A stretch of 64,000 nt of DNA from WTFY01 sp965220875. Its GTDB lineage: Bacteria; Pseudomonadota; Gammaproteobacteria; UBA4575. Position numbers and translations under genes: made by a program. Below are positions 18,103 to 26,041 of this stretch, in pieces (the first letter of the stretch is position 1; every line of letters begins with the position of its first letter). Where the stretch lies: assembly GCA_965220875.1 (NCBI GenBank), contig OZ244849.1:868001-932000 (forward strand), read 5' to 3'. Under the pieces are notes generated by a model. The model was not told where the DNA came from. It did not search any database and saw only the letters and a list, made by a program, of their open reading frames with translations.

Positions 18103-18205
18103 ACTTTGTGAAGTCAGCCATTACGTAGTGAGTATGGGATACCTTACGTAGATTTCGCAACCTTCTGAAGGTAGGATCTGCTCTGAGGCTCTCACAGTTG
18201 ACAAG

Positions 18206-18712
18206 CTAGGGCTTGTGCCACTTGCAGTTTTCGGCAGTATTGGTAGTCCAGTTGTCTTCGAGGTATTCGACCTGGTACTCGCAACCGCCTTTCACACCGG
18301 CAAATTTTCCAGTACCGCCAAGGAACTTCCATCGGCCAGTACCGCCACCACCCGCATCAGTATTACCCCCGCTCCTGCCGGCTCCCATGTAAAGCTTGTC
18401 GTTTGAGGTATCTGTCACGGTACAGTGTGCTTCCAGGCTGTACTCACTGTCAGACCTTTTGGCATAAACCAGGCACGAAGAAAGGCCTTGTGTGCCTGCG
18501 GTAAACGGAGCACCGCTGCTTTCGAAGAAAGTAGTTGTCCCGTTGAGGGTTCCAACTGTAATGGACCGCCCGGGTCGTTCCAGTGTCGTGTAGTCCCTCA
18601 TCCAACTAGTGAACATGCTGAAGCTGCCGTTTTCACCAGCTGAGGCACTTTGTACCGTGCTGAATATTGCCGTCAAGATCAGCACAGTCGAGATTTGCTT
18701 GTATGAAAGCAT
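18206..18712 (-). CDS. Secreted protein of unknown function
   Basis: The protein has 168 residues. A signal peptide (about 1-26, ending SASA) precedes a beta-rich domain with two well-spaced Cys pairs and a glycine-rich loop (about 120-128). The C-terminal GGTGKFAGVKGGCEYQV stretch resembles allene-oxide-cyclase-barrel or DUF3224-like proteins, a weak similarity that I would not use to assign function. The frame opens upstream, but the ATG at 18712 begins the signal peptide. It faces ureG convergently and lies downstream of cbtA on the same strand. Confidence 0.7.
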   Translation of the reverse strand: MLSYKQISTVLILTAIFSTVQSASAGENGSFSMFTSWMRDYTTLERPGRSITVGTLNGTTTFFESSGAPFTAGTQGLSSCLVYAKRSDSEYSLEAHCTVTDTSNDKLYMGAGRSGGNTDAGGGGTGRWKFLGGTGKFAGVKGGCEYQVEYLEDNWTTNTAENCKWHKP

Positions 18713-18978
18713 GTGTTTCTCCTGTGTGTAGGGCTGACAAGCAATGATAGCACTAGTTCTGCGACCGATTTTACTATCAGGACACACCAGTAACATGTCT
18801 TCTCACAAGGGATGCAAACCTTGCGATTTGGATCCCGAGTCTGCTCACTGGACACAGGGGATGAAGTAATTTCGTTGTATCCAACAACCCTGATGGAATT
18901 ACATGTTATGGTGCATGTAGACCAGTGTGCAGTAAACTGTCACGGAATCACAGGAGGGAAAACCTTGTACAGTCGGCT

Positions 18979-19680
18979 TCAGCCTCCCGCAGAACTCTCC
19001 CTGTTTCCTCCAAAATGTGTGTACAGCAGTGCAGAAAGAATGCCAAGCACTATCCAGAATACTGCATTGGTAATCAGTGTCGCGGCAATGAATGCATTTC
19101 TCAGTTCATCAGGTGCCAACCCCCCGTGACGTTCAGGTTGAGGTGCTCCGAACAGGTGTGGCAAAACCAGCAAGATTACCCCGATGAGTTTCAGGTAGCG
19201 GTTCGGCTGAAAGGCGATTATCCAGAGACCTGCAGCAGTCACAATCACGGTCAAGATCCACCATACCTGACGCTGCTCAAGTCCAGCTGCAGCATCACCC
19301 GGTAGTTCAGGAGGCAGTCCTATTGCGGGTGCAAGGTGGAACGCTGCAAACCCTGCAAGTCCCCAAAGGATGCCATATTGCCAGGTAATTTTCTTGCGCA
19401 AGGCATAACACGCCGTCAACAGCAGTCCGAAGCCAATACCCACAAGCATGCTGTTGAACACTGTCCACAGGGTTCTTTCCAAACCGTCTTCAGGTCCCCA
19501 GGCTTCCTCTTCATCTCCTGCCTCATGGGCAGTATCCCCTCCTTCATCCCCACCCGATTCATAGGTCTCCGCTTCGAGAATCATGGGGACCACGGAAAAC
19601 TGCTGAATGCTTCCAAGTACCAGTCCCGATATCCCACCTGCAATCAGGGCTGTCAGGAGTATCGTGTTAAAGGTCTTCAC
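18979..19680 (-). CDS. cbtA: Cobalt transporter subunit CbtA
   Basis: The protein has 233 residues with about five or six membrane segments, the CbtA arrangement: an N-terminal helix with GGISGLVLGSIQQF, an acidic loop rich in Glu and Gly (about 40-65), and a middle G-L-A-G-F-A-A-F-H-L-A-P stretch. CbtA with CbtB is predicted, mainly from its link to B12 riboswitches in other bacteria, to import cobalt across the inner membrane. Here the partner cbtB is eight bases upstream. Because urease (Ni) and thiocyanate hydrolase (Co) flank it, the metal could be either; cobalt is the family assignment. Confidence 0.88.
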   Translation of the reverse strand: MKTFNTILLTALIAGGISGLVLGSIQQFSVVPMILEAETYESGGDEGGDTAHEAGDEEEAWGPEDGLERTLWTVFNSMLVGIGFGLLLTACYALRKKITWQYGILWGLAGFAAFHLAPAIGLPPELPGDAAAGLEQRQVWWILTVIVTAAGLWIIAFQPNRYLKLIGVILLVLPHLFGAPQPERHGGLAPDELRNAFIAATLITNAVFWIVLGILSALLYTHFGGNRESSAGG

Positions 19681-19688
19681 GCTGGAAT

Positions 19689-19886
19689 TCAGTGGCAGGG
19701 AAAGGCAAGCGTATGCCGCAGGTCATGCGCTGCGTTGTGAATTACTTCTGATCCAGCCAAACCCACTCCCGAAATGATTAGTGCCCCGATCAGAAGAGCT
19801 GCAGAGACTGCAAAAACAGTTGCTGATGGAAAAGCACTAGCTTGGCCTTGGTCAAGCAAGGATCTCATGTTTTGATCCGTATTCAT
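19689..19886 (-). CDS. cbtB: Cobalt transporter subunit CbtB
   Basis: The protein has 65 residues: a short cytoplasmic N-terminus, one membrane helix (about 20-45), and the family-specific metal-binding tail HNAAHDLRHTLAFPCH. It precedes cbtA by eight bases and is surely cotranscribed. A second CbtB with almost the same tail is encoded at 31524-31715 in the thiocyanate operon. Confidence 0.92.
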   Translation of the reverse strand: MNTDQNMRSLLDQGQASAFPSATVFAVSAALLIGALIISGVGLAGSEVIHNAAHDLRHTLAFPCH

Positions 19887-19976
19887 TTCTTACTCCGAAA
19901 AATTTAAGCTGTTTATCAGGTTTTCGGGGAGTCTAGTAATTTGAGCCGACATTTCCAAGGGTCGCAATGCCCGAGT

Positions 19977-19997
19977 CACATAGCTTCTGCCTATGTG
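19977..19997. promoter_or_regulatory. Hairpin in the leader of cbtBA
   Basis: CACATAG (19977-19983) and CTATGTG (19991-19997) form a perfect 7-base-pair stem with a 7-base loop, about 90 bases upstream of the cbtB start. CbtBA genes are often under a B12 riboswitch, so I looked for the B12 box and core; they are not recognisable here. It may be a regulatory leader or an operator. Confidence 0.3.
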
Positions 19998-20064
19998 GTT
20001 CTTATTCCTATTAGGCAATATGGATAGACAGGGGCTCCCGACAGGTATTTGGATAACAAGGTGT

Positions 20065-20892
20065 TCATCCTTGAGCCCGAGCCTCGTTGACATAATGTAC
20101 CTGAGTGTCTAATGCATCGCCCAAGCCTAGCTTGACAAACCGGTACGCAGGAGGCAGCGTGTCCGGGCAGTGCACTTGTGAAAGCGGTTTAAACTGATGA
20201 CAGGTAGAAGGTGTCGACAGCAGGCGCAGTCTGCCCGACTGCTGGTCGACTTCCTGATGTACGTGACCGAACAGTACCAGCATGTCTTCAGGATGCTTGC
20301 TCAAAACCTGTAAGAACTCTGTTCTGTTTTGCAGTCCGATATCGTCCAGCCACTGGCTGCCTACAGGTACCGGGGGATGGTGCAGGACAATGATATTGAA
20401 CAGGTTACGGCTCTGCTGCAAATAGTCTTCGAGTTGACGCAAGTTTTGACAGGAAATTCTGCCGTGATGCTCGTTCAAGACCCAGCTGTCGAGCAGAACC
20501 AGCGAAAACCTGCCTAGCTGGATGATGTGGACAGAGTTTACCGGGCAGTCAGGGATCACTCGCTGCAGATGTTCCGGACTGTCATGATTGCCGGGAACAC
20601 AATATACCGGGATGCCGTAATCCTTGATGATCGAACAAAATAATGAATAGCTTTCCGGTTTTCCTGTTTGTGAAATATCACCGGTAAAAAGCCAGAAATC
20701 TATATCCGGGTAGCGTGTGATGCAGTTGGACAAAACAGCTTGCAGGCTTTGTCTTGTATTGAGCGCGTAAAAGGACTCGCTTGCATTGTCCAGGATGTGT
20801 GTATCCGTGATGTGGATAAAACTCAAGGTATCTCGTGAATGTTCCTTGGGTCTACTGTACACAAGTGGAACTGTTCGCACGGCGGCATGCAA
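20065..20892 (-). CDS. cpdA: CpdA/Icc-type metallophosphoesterase
   Basis: The protein has 275 residues with the full calcineurin-like motif series: ITDTHI (D-x-H, about 27-32), FTGDIS, PGNHD, and later LHHPPVPVGS and FGHVHQE. Family members hydrolyse 3',5'-cyclic AMP in the cytoplasm, and the length matches E. coli CpdA (275). The first 15 residues are less typical. It is a single gene divergent from nothing nearby; the tetR gene upstream is on the same strand about 140 bases away. Confidence 0.9.
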   Translation of the reverse strand: MHAAVRTVPLVYSRPKEHSRDTLSFIHITDTHILDNASESFYALNTRQSLQAVLSNCITRYPDIDFWLFTGDISQTGKPESYSLFCSIIKDYGIPVYCVPGNHDSPEHLQRVIPDCPVNSVHIIQLGRFSLVLLDSWVLNEHHGRISCQNLRQLEDYLQQSRNLFNIIVLHHPPVPVGSQWLDDIGLQNRTEFLQVLSKHPEDMLVLFGHVHQEVDQQSGRLRLLSTPSTCHQFKPLSQVHCPDTLPPAYRFVKLGLGDALDTQVHYVNEARAQG

Positions 20893-21031
20893 GGCTGGTT
20901 GAGTTTGACTGACTGGTGCTTTCAGATGAGACGTATACTAAAGCGTGAGTAATCTGCGTCAACTGAAAATTAGGGCGGTACGCCGCATAGATTCCTGGCA
21001 CCCTGACTGCCTGGGAAAGCAGTATCCGGTT

Positions 21032-21604
21032 TCACACTCCATGAGACTCGGTTGCAATGCGTCTCTGCAGCCTCTTCAGAGTTCGGGTGAACACCTCTGC
21101 ATCCTGCTTTGACCTTGCCAGCACCAGTGCACCCTGGATGCTGACAATGATGTCCTCTGCCGTTTCAGCTGCATTCATTTCACTGAAACCTGTATGTTTG
21201 AGAGCGGCGGTCAGGGCATCCGTCCATGCGTTGAAGTACTTGCTGATTCGGTCCCCGAACCGGTCCCGTGTGTCATTCAAAGCAAAGGCGCCAACCAGGC
21301 AGGTTCTCTCACCTGAACGAAAATAGCGGTCCACGGCCTCGAACATGGACCGTATAGCGCTTTCTGGATGCTTGCTGTTAAGCATTGTTGAAAACACATT
21401 TTCTTCGAACCAGTTCATCACGTCATCCAGCACGGCCTCGGCCATTTCCGTCTTGCCTCCGGGGAAGAAGTGATACAGGCTGCCCTTGCCTAGTCCCGTG
21501 TGCTGTGAAATTTCTGCGAGTGAACTGCCAGAGAATCCGTGCTCCCTGAAGACTTCACCGAGTGCCGGGATCGCGTCTCGACGTTCCGCGATTTCCCGTG
21601 GCAT
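21032..21604 (-). CDS. TetR-family transcriptional regulator
   Basis: The protein has 190 residues. The N-terminal helix-turn-helix (about 10-55) contains GSLYHFFPGGK, the typical recognition-helix end, and the rest is a ligand-binding helical domain with a Cys at about position 101. It follows the NTF2-like gene by two bases and should be cotranscribed from the promoter that carries the TACTGATCAGTA repeats at 22095-22131, so autoregulation is likely. The ligand is unknown. Confidence 0.92.
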   Translation of the reverse strand: MPREIAERRDAIPALGEVFREHGFSGSSLAEISQHTGLGKGSLYHFFPGGKTEMAEAVLDDVMNWFEENVFSTMLNSKHPESAIRSMFEAVDRYFRSGERTCLVGAFALNDTRDRFGDRISKYFNAWTDALTAALKHTGFSEMNAAETAEDIIVSIQGALVLARSKQDAEVFTRTLKRLQRRIATESHGV

Positions 21605-21606
21605 GT

Positions 21607-22074
21607 CTACAGCCCCAGTTCAGAGAGTCCCGGATAGTCATCCGGACGGGGTCCTTCCCCCCACAGGAATTTTCGGTCCGATTCCTTGATGGGAACGTCG
21701 TTGATGCTAGCCTCTCGCCGGAGCATCAGGCCATTTTTATCAAATTCCCAGTTTTCATTTCCATGAGCCCGATACCAGTTTCCTGAATCATCGCGCCATT
21801 CATACTGAAAGCGCACCGCGATACGGTTGTCGTGATAGGTCCACAGTTCCTTGATCAGGTGATAGTCCAGTTCGCGTGCCCACTTGCGCTGCAGGAACTC
21901 AACAATCGCTTCGCGACCATGAAAAAACTCGGCACGATTCCGCCAGCGGCTGTCTTCTGAATAAGCCAGGGATACTTTTACCGGGTCACGGGAATTCCAC
22001 GCGTTTTCAGCCATTCGAACTTTCTGCGCAGCAGTTTCATGGGTAAACGGGGGAAATGGGGGTCGTTCAGACAT
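21607..22074 (-). CDS. NTF2-like/SnoaL-fold protein, DUF1348 type
   Basis: The protein has 155 residues and follows the DUF1348 pattern: F-P-P-F-T near the start, A-W-N-S-R-D-P, SRWRNRAEFF, and the repeated WxYHDNRIAVRFQYEW block. This small alpha+beta barrel family is usually found with a TetR gene; no enzymatic role is established. The frame opens upstream (22122), but the ATG at 22074 gives the family N-terminus. It is the target gene of the neighbouring operator. Confidence 0.85.
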   Translation of the reverse strand: MSERPPFPPFTHETAAQKVRMAENAWNSRDPVKVSLAYSEDSRWRNRAEFFHGREAIVEFLQRKWARELDYHLIKELWTYHDNRIAVRFQYEWRDDSGNWYRAHGNENWEFDKNGLMLRREASINDVPIKESDRKFLWGEGPRPDDYPGLSELGL

Positions 22075-22094
22075 GGTGTCAACTCCTTGTTGTG

Positions 22095-22131
22095 TTGTAC
22101 TGATCAGTACAGTATATACCAATCAGTACAA
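22095..22131. promoter_or_regulatory. Operator of the DUF1348-tetR operon
   Basis: TTGTACTGAT (22095-22104) and ATCAGTACAA (22122-22131) are a perfect 10-base inverted repeat. The left arm also forms a compact 14-base palindrome GTACTGATCAGTAC (22097-22110). It sits 21-57 bases upstream of the start codon, where a TetR repressor would block transcription. Confidence 0.7.
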
Positions 22132-22391
22132 TGATGCAGAAATTTGTAGTCACCTGACATCCATGAGACTATTTCCGACCGCCTTGGAAGCAAGTCCAGT
22201 TTACCTTTCAAACTGAGTCGACAGACCACGCATTCACGCATATCTGTTTGAAGATATCCTGGTACCCGGCTGCATACATGATTCGGGGGCTTGTTCAGAA
22301 GATGGATGGCTGTAACGATGGTGTACTATTTGGTATCTGCTCAAGGGCAGTTTGTTTCTCCGCAGAAATTCCATACACGCTAGGATTGTGA

Positions 22392-23417
22392 ATGGCACGA
22401 ATCCGTTTCAAGCCCAGTGGACGCGAGATCAGCAGCCGGGAAGGCGAGACCGTGTTGGCTGCAGCACTTCGTGAGGGGTTGGTATTCCCGTACAGCTGCC
22501 GCAGCGGGAACTGTGGAATATGCCACGCCCGTCTGTTATCCGGTGAAGTGCAGCCAGGCACTTTACCGGATGGAGTGCTGGATGCAACCGCTTTGGCATC
22601 CGGTGCGATTCTGCTATGCCAGGCCATCTCAAACTCAGATGAACTGGTCATAGAAGCCCACGAGATCGAGACGCTGGCCGAGACACAGGTCCGTACGCTG
22701 CCATTTCGTGTCACAAGGCTAGAAGCACTCAGTCACGACGTAACAGCGGTCACACTCGGGTTGCTGAAAGGACGCGGCAGGCTTCAGTTTATTGCTGGAC
22801 AATATGTAGATCTGTTGTTGTGGGATAACTCTCGACGCAGCTATTCGATAGCCAGCACACCGGACAATACCGAGTCAATCAAGCTGCATGTGCGAAGGAT
22901 TCCAGGCGGCAAATTCAGTGATCATGAGCTCAGTACACTCAAGCAACGGGATGTGCTGCGTATCATGGGCCCTCTAGGCACCTTTTTTATGCGAGATGAC
23001 TTGCGTCCTGCAATCTGTGTAGCTGGAGGTACGGGTTTTGCTCCGGTTGCGGCCATGATTGAGGATCTGCGAATTCGGGGTAAAAGGGGTCCAGTCGAAT
23101 TTTACTGGGGTGTACGTTCGAGACGCGATCTGTATTGCCTGGAGCAGGTGAGCATGTGGGAAAACGAAATGGGTATCAGGTTCACACCCGTGTTGTCCAG
23201 GCCTGATCTGGATTGGGACGGGCGAAGTGGCTGGGTACATGAAGCGGTATTGGCAGACTATGCTGACTTGTCAAGCCTACAGGTGTATGCCAGCGGCCCT
23301 CCGGAGATGATTGCCGCAATTCGCGCGACATTTCCTAAGCATGGCCTTGCTGCGGATGCCCTCTACTATGACTCATTTGAGCATGCAGTGGATCCGCCCG
23401 GCTTGGAACCTGTATAA
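22392..23417 (+). CDS. 2Fe-2S ferredoxin/FAD/NAD(P)H reductase
   Basis: The protein has 341 residues. The N-terminal plant-type ferredoxin domain has Cys36, Cys41, Cys44 and Cys76 (C-x4-C-x2-C-x31-C). Then come an FAD domain with RSYSIAST and an NAD(P) domain with AGGTGFAPVAAM and a C-terminal YYDSFEHA. This order matches the reductases of ring-hydroxylating oxygenases and the AscD/RfbI group. No oxygenase or sugar dehydratase gene lies beside it, so its electron acceptor is unknown. Start is the ATG after TAGGATTGTGA. Confidence 0.88.
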   Translation: MARIRFKPSGREISSREGETVLAAALREGLVFPYSCRSGNCGICHARLLSGEVQPGTLPDGVLDATALASGAILLCQAISNSDELVIEAHEIETLAETQVRTLPFRVTRLEALSHDVTAVTLGLLKGRGRLQFIAGQYVDLLLWDNSRRSYSIASTPDNTESIKLHVRRIPGGKFSDHELSTLKQRDVLRIMGPLGTFFMRDDLRPAICVAGGTGFAPVAAMIEDLRIRGKRGPVEFYWGVRSRRDLYCLEQVSMWENEMGIRFTPVLSRPDLDWDGRSGWVHEAVLADYADLSSLQVYASGPPEMIAAIRATFPKHGLAADALYYDSFEHAVDPPGLEPV

Positions 23418-23514
23418 CATTTCCCCCGATAACGGGATATGCTACCGGGGCAGGTTGATTTTAGAGCCATGGAATATAATGCCGTATGCGAATGTTGGTT
23501 ATTCAAGGTAAATA

Positions 23515-23778
23515 ATGAATGCGTTGATTGATAAGTTAGTAGATGTGGTTACGGCAGGGAACAGGCCGTTTCGCATACTCCTGTTTGGAGGAATTTTCAT
23601 GGGCTTGCTTATCATGAACATTCTAGCAAGGCTTTTTGGTATAAAGACCGATATAGGAGGAGATGTGAACCTGGCCAATATCGTGTTGATCGTGATTTCC
23701 TTGCTCGCAGGTTTCGGGATCTCGTATTGCCTGGTGCATTTCGCAGACGCGAGCAAGCGAAGGCGCACGCAAAAATAA
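23515..23778 (+). CDS. Small inner-membrane protein of unknown function
   Basis: The protein has 87 residues with two hydrophobic helices (about 21-40 and 52-72) and a basic C-terminal tail (KRRRTQK). I do not recognise the family. An AAGGT ribosome site precedes the ATG. It follows the reductase gene by about 97 bases on the same strand; a short 7-base-pair hairpin (23793-23812) lies after it. Confidence 0.65.
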   Translation: MNALIDKLVDVVTAGNRPFRILLFGGIFMGLLIMNILARLFGIKTDIGGDVNLANIVLIVISLLAGFGISYCLVHFADASKRRRTQK

Positions 23779-23817
23779 AGCTGCTCGGGTACTTCCCTGT
23801 TTTAGCAGGGAACAGGG

Positions 23818-24162
23818 TCAGCCGGGCTGGGCTACGTCCCAGACCAATGCATAGCCTGACCTGTCCACATGACCCTGGTTGTCAACAATGATGATTTCAG
23901 CACCACATGACCGCATGGCCTGATTGAGAGGGCTGCAAAACACCAGCTTTCGAAACTGACTATATCCAGTGTGAGCGAATACCGTGTTCTGGCGCTGAAG
24001 GAAAGCATGGAGGTCTGGCAATGAGAAACACCAGCGACCCTGCTCGATGCTGAAGTTCAAATCAAGTTTCAGTTTTTCCAGTACATCCTGATCTTTTCGA
24101 GCTGCCTGCTTGAAAAAAGAAACAAGCTCCCGCTGTGCAGCATCGTCAGCAATAGATTCCAC
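23818..24162 (-). CDS. Hypothetical protein downstream of cynS
   Basis: The reading frame codes for 114 residues from a GTG start. It is soluble in appearance, has a C-terminal segment with IIIVDNQGHVDRSGYALVWD-like beta strands, and three Cys residues. I do not recognise it. It lies 92 bases after cynS on the same strand. The start is uncertain because no ribosome site is evident, but the composition looks coding. Confidence 0.45.
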   Translation of the reverse strand: MESIADDAAQRELVSFFKQAARKDQDVLEKLKLDLNFSIEQGRWCFSLPDLHAFLQRQNTVFAHTGYSQFRKLVFCSPLNQAMRSCGAEIIIVDNQGHVDRSGYALVWDVAQPG

Positions 24163-24254
24163 GTCGAGGCGGTTTGATAGTATTGGATCCTGTCAGGATT
24201 CCGATGCTGGAGCCACGGAATCCTGGAGGAGACCGCTAATCCCGAACCCCGAGA

Positions 24255-24695
24255 TCACCACGCACTGTATTTCAGGAATTTGCCATTCAAAGTGAGAATG
24301 ACCCGGTCACCTTTGGGGTTCTCTTCCTTGTCGATGTCCATGGAGAAATCAACCGCGCTCATGATTCCGTCGCCGAATTTTTCGTGAATGATTTCCTTGA
24401 TCGTGTATCCGTACACACCAACAATTTCATACAGCCGGTAAATCACGGGGTCTTGCGGGATCGTCTTTTCCCATGACTTGCACGGGAACTCCTGCAGTGC
24501 TGCACAGACGTTTTCGTCCAGTTCGAGCACCTCACACAGGCTTTTGGCTATATTTTCCGGCATGCTGTTCATTCCGAAACAGGCAGAGGCCACCCACGTT
24601 TCACCCATGCCTATCTTGCTGGCAATAGCCTCCCAGGTTAATCCTTTCGCTTTTTTTGATGAGATGATCAAATCAGTCATTTCTTCTTTAGTCAT
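24255..24695 (-). CDS. cynS: Cyanate hydratase (cyanase) CynS
   Basis: The protein has 146 residues. It decomposes cyanate with bicarbonate to ammonia and CO2. The catalytic triad is intact: Arg87 and Glu90 in YRLYE and Ser113 in GIMSAVDF, with the same spacing as Arg96, Glu99 and Ser122 of E. coli. The N-terminal helical domain (about 1-75) is followed by the decamer-forming active domain. It lies downstream of a CynR-like regulator on the same strand with a terminator-like hairpin between, so it probably has its own promoter. No carbonic anhydrase gene (cynT) or cyanate porter (cynX) is beside it. Confidence 0.97.
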   Translation of the reverse strand: MTKEEMTDLIISSKKAKGLTWEAIASKIGMGETWVASACFGMNSMPENIAKSLCEVLELDENVCAALQEFPCKSWEKTIPQDPVIYRLYEIVGVYGYTIKEIIHEKFGDGIMSAVDFSMDIDKEENPKGDRVILTLNGKFLKYSAW

Positions 24696-24734
24696 TCCTT
24701 TTCTCCAAAACTAGCTATACAAGAGTATTTTAGC

Positions 24735-24763
24735 AAAAAGCAGGCCAACTCCTGTTTTGGCCT
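24735..24763 (-). terminator. Intrinsic terminator after the CynR-like regulator gene
   Basis: On the minus strand AGGCCAA and TTGGCCT (24757-24763 and 24742-24748) form a 7-base-pair stem with an 8-base loop, followed by GCTTTTTGC. It separates the regulator gene from cynS. Confidence 0.55.
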
Positions 24764-24926
24764 ATGCAAGCGGATAGGGGTCGATCCGGGGGAGGTGGAA
24801 TTCGGCTGGGAACTGGTGATGCACTATTCTGGTGCGCCAATGCACCGCTGTTGACGGTATCTAAATCAGGCTGGTCATGCATACCCAGTCGTAAGAAAGC
24901 GCCGTAATGCAGAGCAAGTATGAAAA

Positions 24927-25859
24927 TCACACAGCTTGTTTTTCATGGAGCATGCGTGAAGACCAATCCGATGCCAATTCAAGAAACGCTATGCATGCAG
25001 GACTCTTGTAGCCGCCCTTGTTCCAGACCAGGCTGACGGTATGGTGCGGAAGTTCTGGTACCACTTCTATAGGGTTAAGCCCGGGTTGTGTATTGATAAT
25101 TGTATTGGGCAGTACCGTCGCGAGCATGCCGAGTTCTACCATTTCGATGATTACGGTGAGGGAATTGGTTTCAATTGCGATGTGCGGTTCAATGCAATGA
25201 TCATGGCAGTATCGATCAATATGATGACGTAGCGCGAAGTCTGAATTGAGCTGTACCAGTGATTCCTTTGCGAATTCCTCCAAGTTCATCCGTCTCTTGC
25301 GGTTGACAAGAGGATGGTCTTTGCCAACGGCCAGGTATAGTGCCTCTTCAAACAGTGTAAATGTTTCAGTGGGGCCTGATAGATCTTCTGGGCCTGTGGG
25401 CTTGCTGAATGTAATGCCAATATCAATTCGGGCTTCTGATATTGCAGACTCGATGTCATCTTGGGGCATGTCCAGGGTGCTCAGGGTAATGCCAGGATAC
25501 CGGTTGTTGTAATGAGCCAGCAAGGAACAGGTCAGGTAGTCTGTAATTGGCGTCCATCCCAGCCGCAGAGAACCTCGAGACAGATCTTTAACATCATGAA
25601 TTGCCCGGGTACCCGCATTCAGTTCTCCCCAAGCACGCCGCGCATGACGTACGTAGATTTTTCCAGCGTCTGTGAGCTGTACTGTTCGTCCGGACCTGTC
25701 AAGCAGGGGAGATTTAAGGTAGTCCTCCAGCTGCTTGATTTGCTGCGATAAGGTGGGTTGAGAGACGTGTAAAGTTTCTGCAGCTCGTGTATAACTCCCA
25801 TGTTCTGCGATCGCAATTAAATACTGTAGAGAGCGTGGAAAAATATCTCTACGATCCAT
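24927..25859 (-). CDS. LysR-type regulator, CynR-like
   Basis: The protein has 310 residues. The helix-turn-helix (about 10-65) reads IAEHGSYTRAAETLHVSQPT with QQIKQLE, very close to E. coli CynR, and the match continues through RSGRTVQLTDAG, AIHDVKDLSRGSLRLG and the IETNSLTVIIEM effector-domain region. CynR responds to cyanate; a thiocyanate or cyanate response is inferred. It is divergent from scnB with 182 bases between starts, the normal layout for a LysR gene and its main target. Its AGGAG ribosome site and start codon lie inside the dyad of the predicted binding site, suggesting autorepression. Confidence 0.93.
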   Translation of the reverse strand: MDRRDIFPRSLQYLIAIAEHGSYTRAAETLHVSQPTLSQQIKQLEDYLKSPLLDRSGRTVQLTDAGKIYVRHARRAWGELNAGTRAIHDVKDLSRGSLRLGWTPITDYLTCSLLAHYNNRYPGITLSTLDMPQDDIESAISEARIDIGITFSKPTGPEDLSGPTETFTLFEEALYLAVGKDHPLVNRKRRMNLEEFAKESLVQLNSDFALRHHIDRYCHDHCIEPHIAIETNSLTVIIEMVELGMLATVLPNTIINTQPGLNPIEVVPELPHHTVSLVWNKGGYKSPACIAFLELASDWSSRMLHEKQAV

Positions 25860-25897
25860 AGTTAACTCCTATGGGTTTGATAAATATAAAGTCTTGG
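25854..25897 (+). promoter_or_regulatory. Predicted LysR-type binding block in the regulator/scnB intergenic region
   Basis: The block holds the perfect dyad CCATAG-N7-CTATGG (25856-25874), which contains the T-N11-A core typical of LysR regulators, followed by GTTTGATAA and AAGTCTTGG. The same 44-base block occurs upstream of the porin gene (34144-34187 on the opposite strand) with 36 identical positions. Its downstream end lies 144 bases before scnB. Confidence 0.7.
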
Positions 25898-26041
25898 ATT
25901 AATAACATAACTCCTTTAGACTGTCATTATTAAATATGTACGCCCTATAAAATAAGTAAATAAGAAGATACTAAGATACTTTGATTTCACGGGTTGCAAA
26001 ACAACTAATTTGCTAATCAATTTAAGGAGGAATCTAAGGTT

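Noticed and set aside
19887..20064. Cobalamin riboswitch upstream of cbtBA
   Set aside because: No B12 box (GCCACTG type) or conserved core was found on the minus strand; only a simple hairpin is visible.
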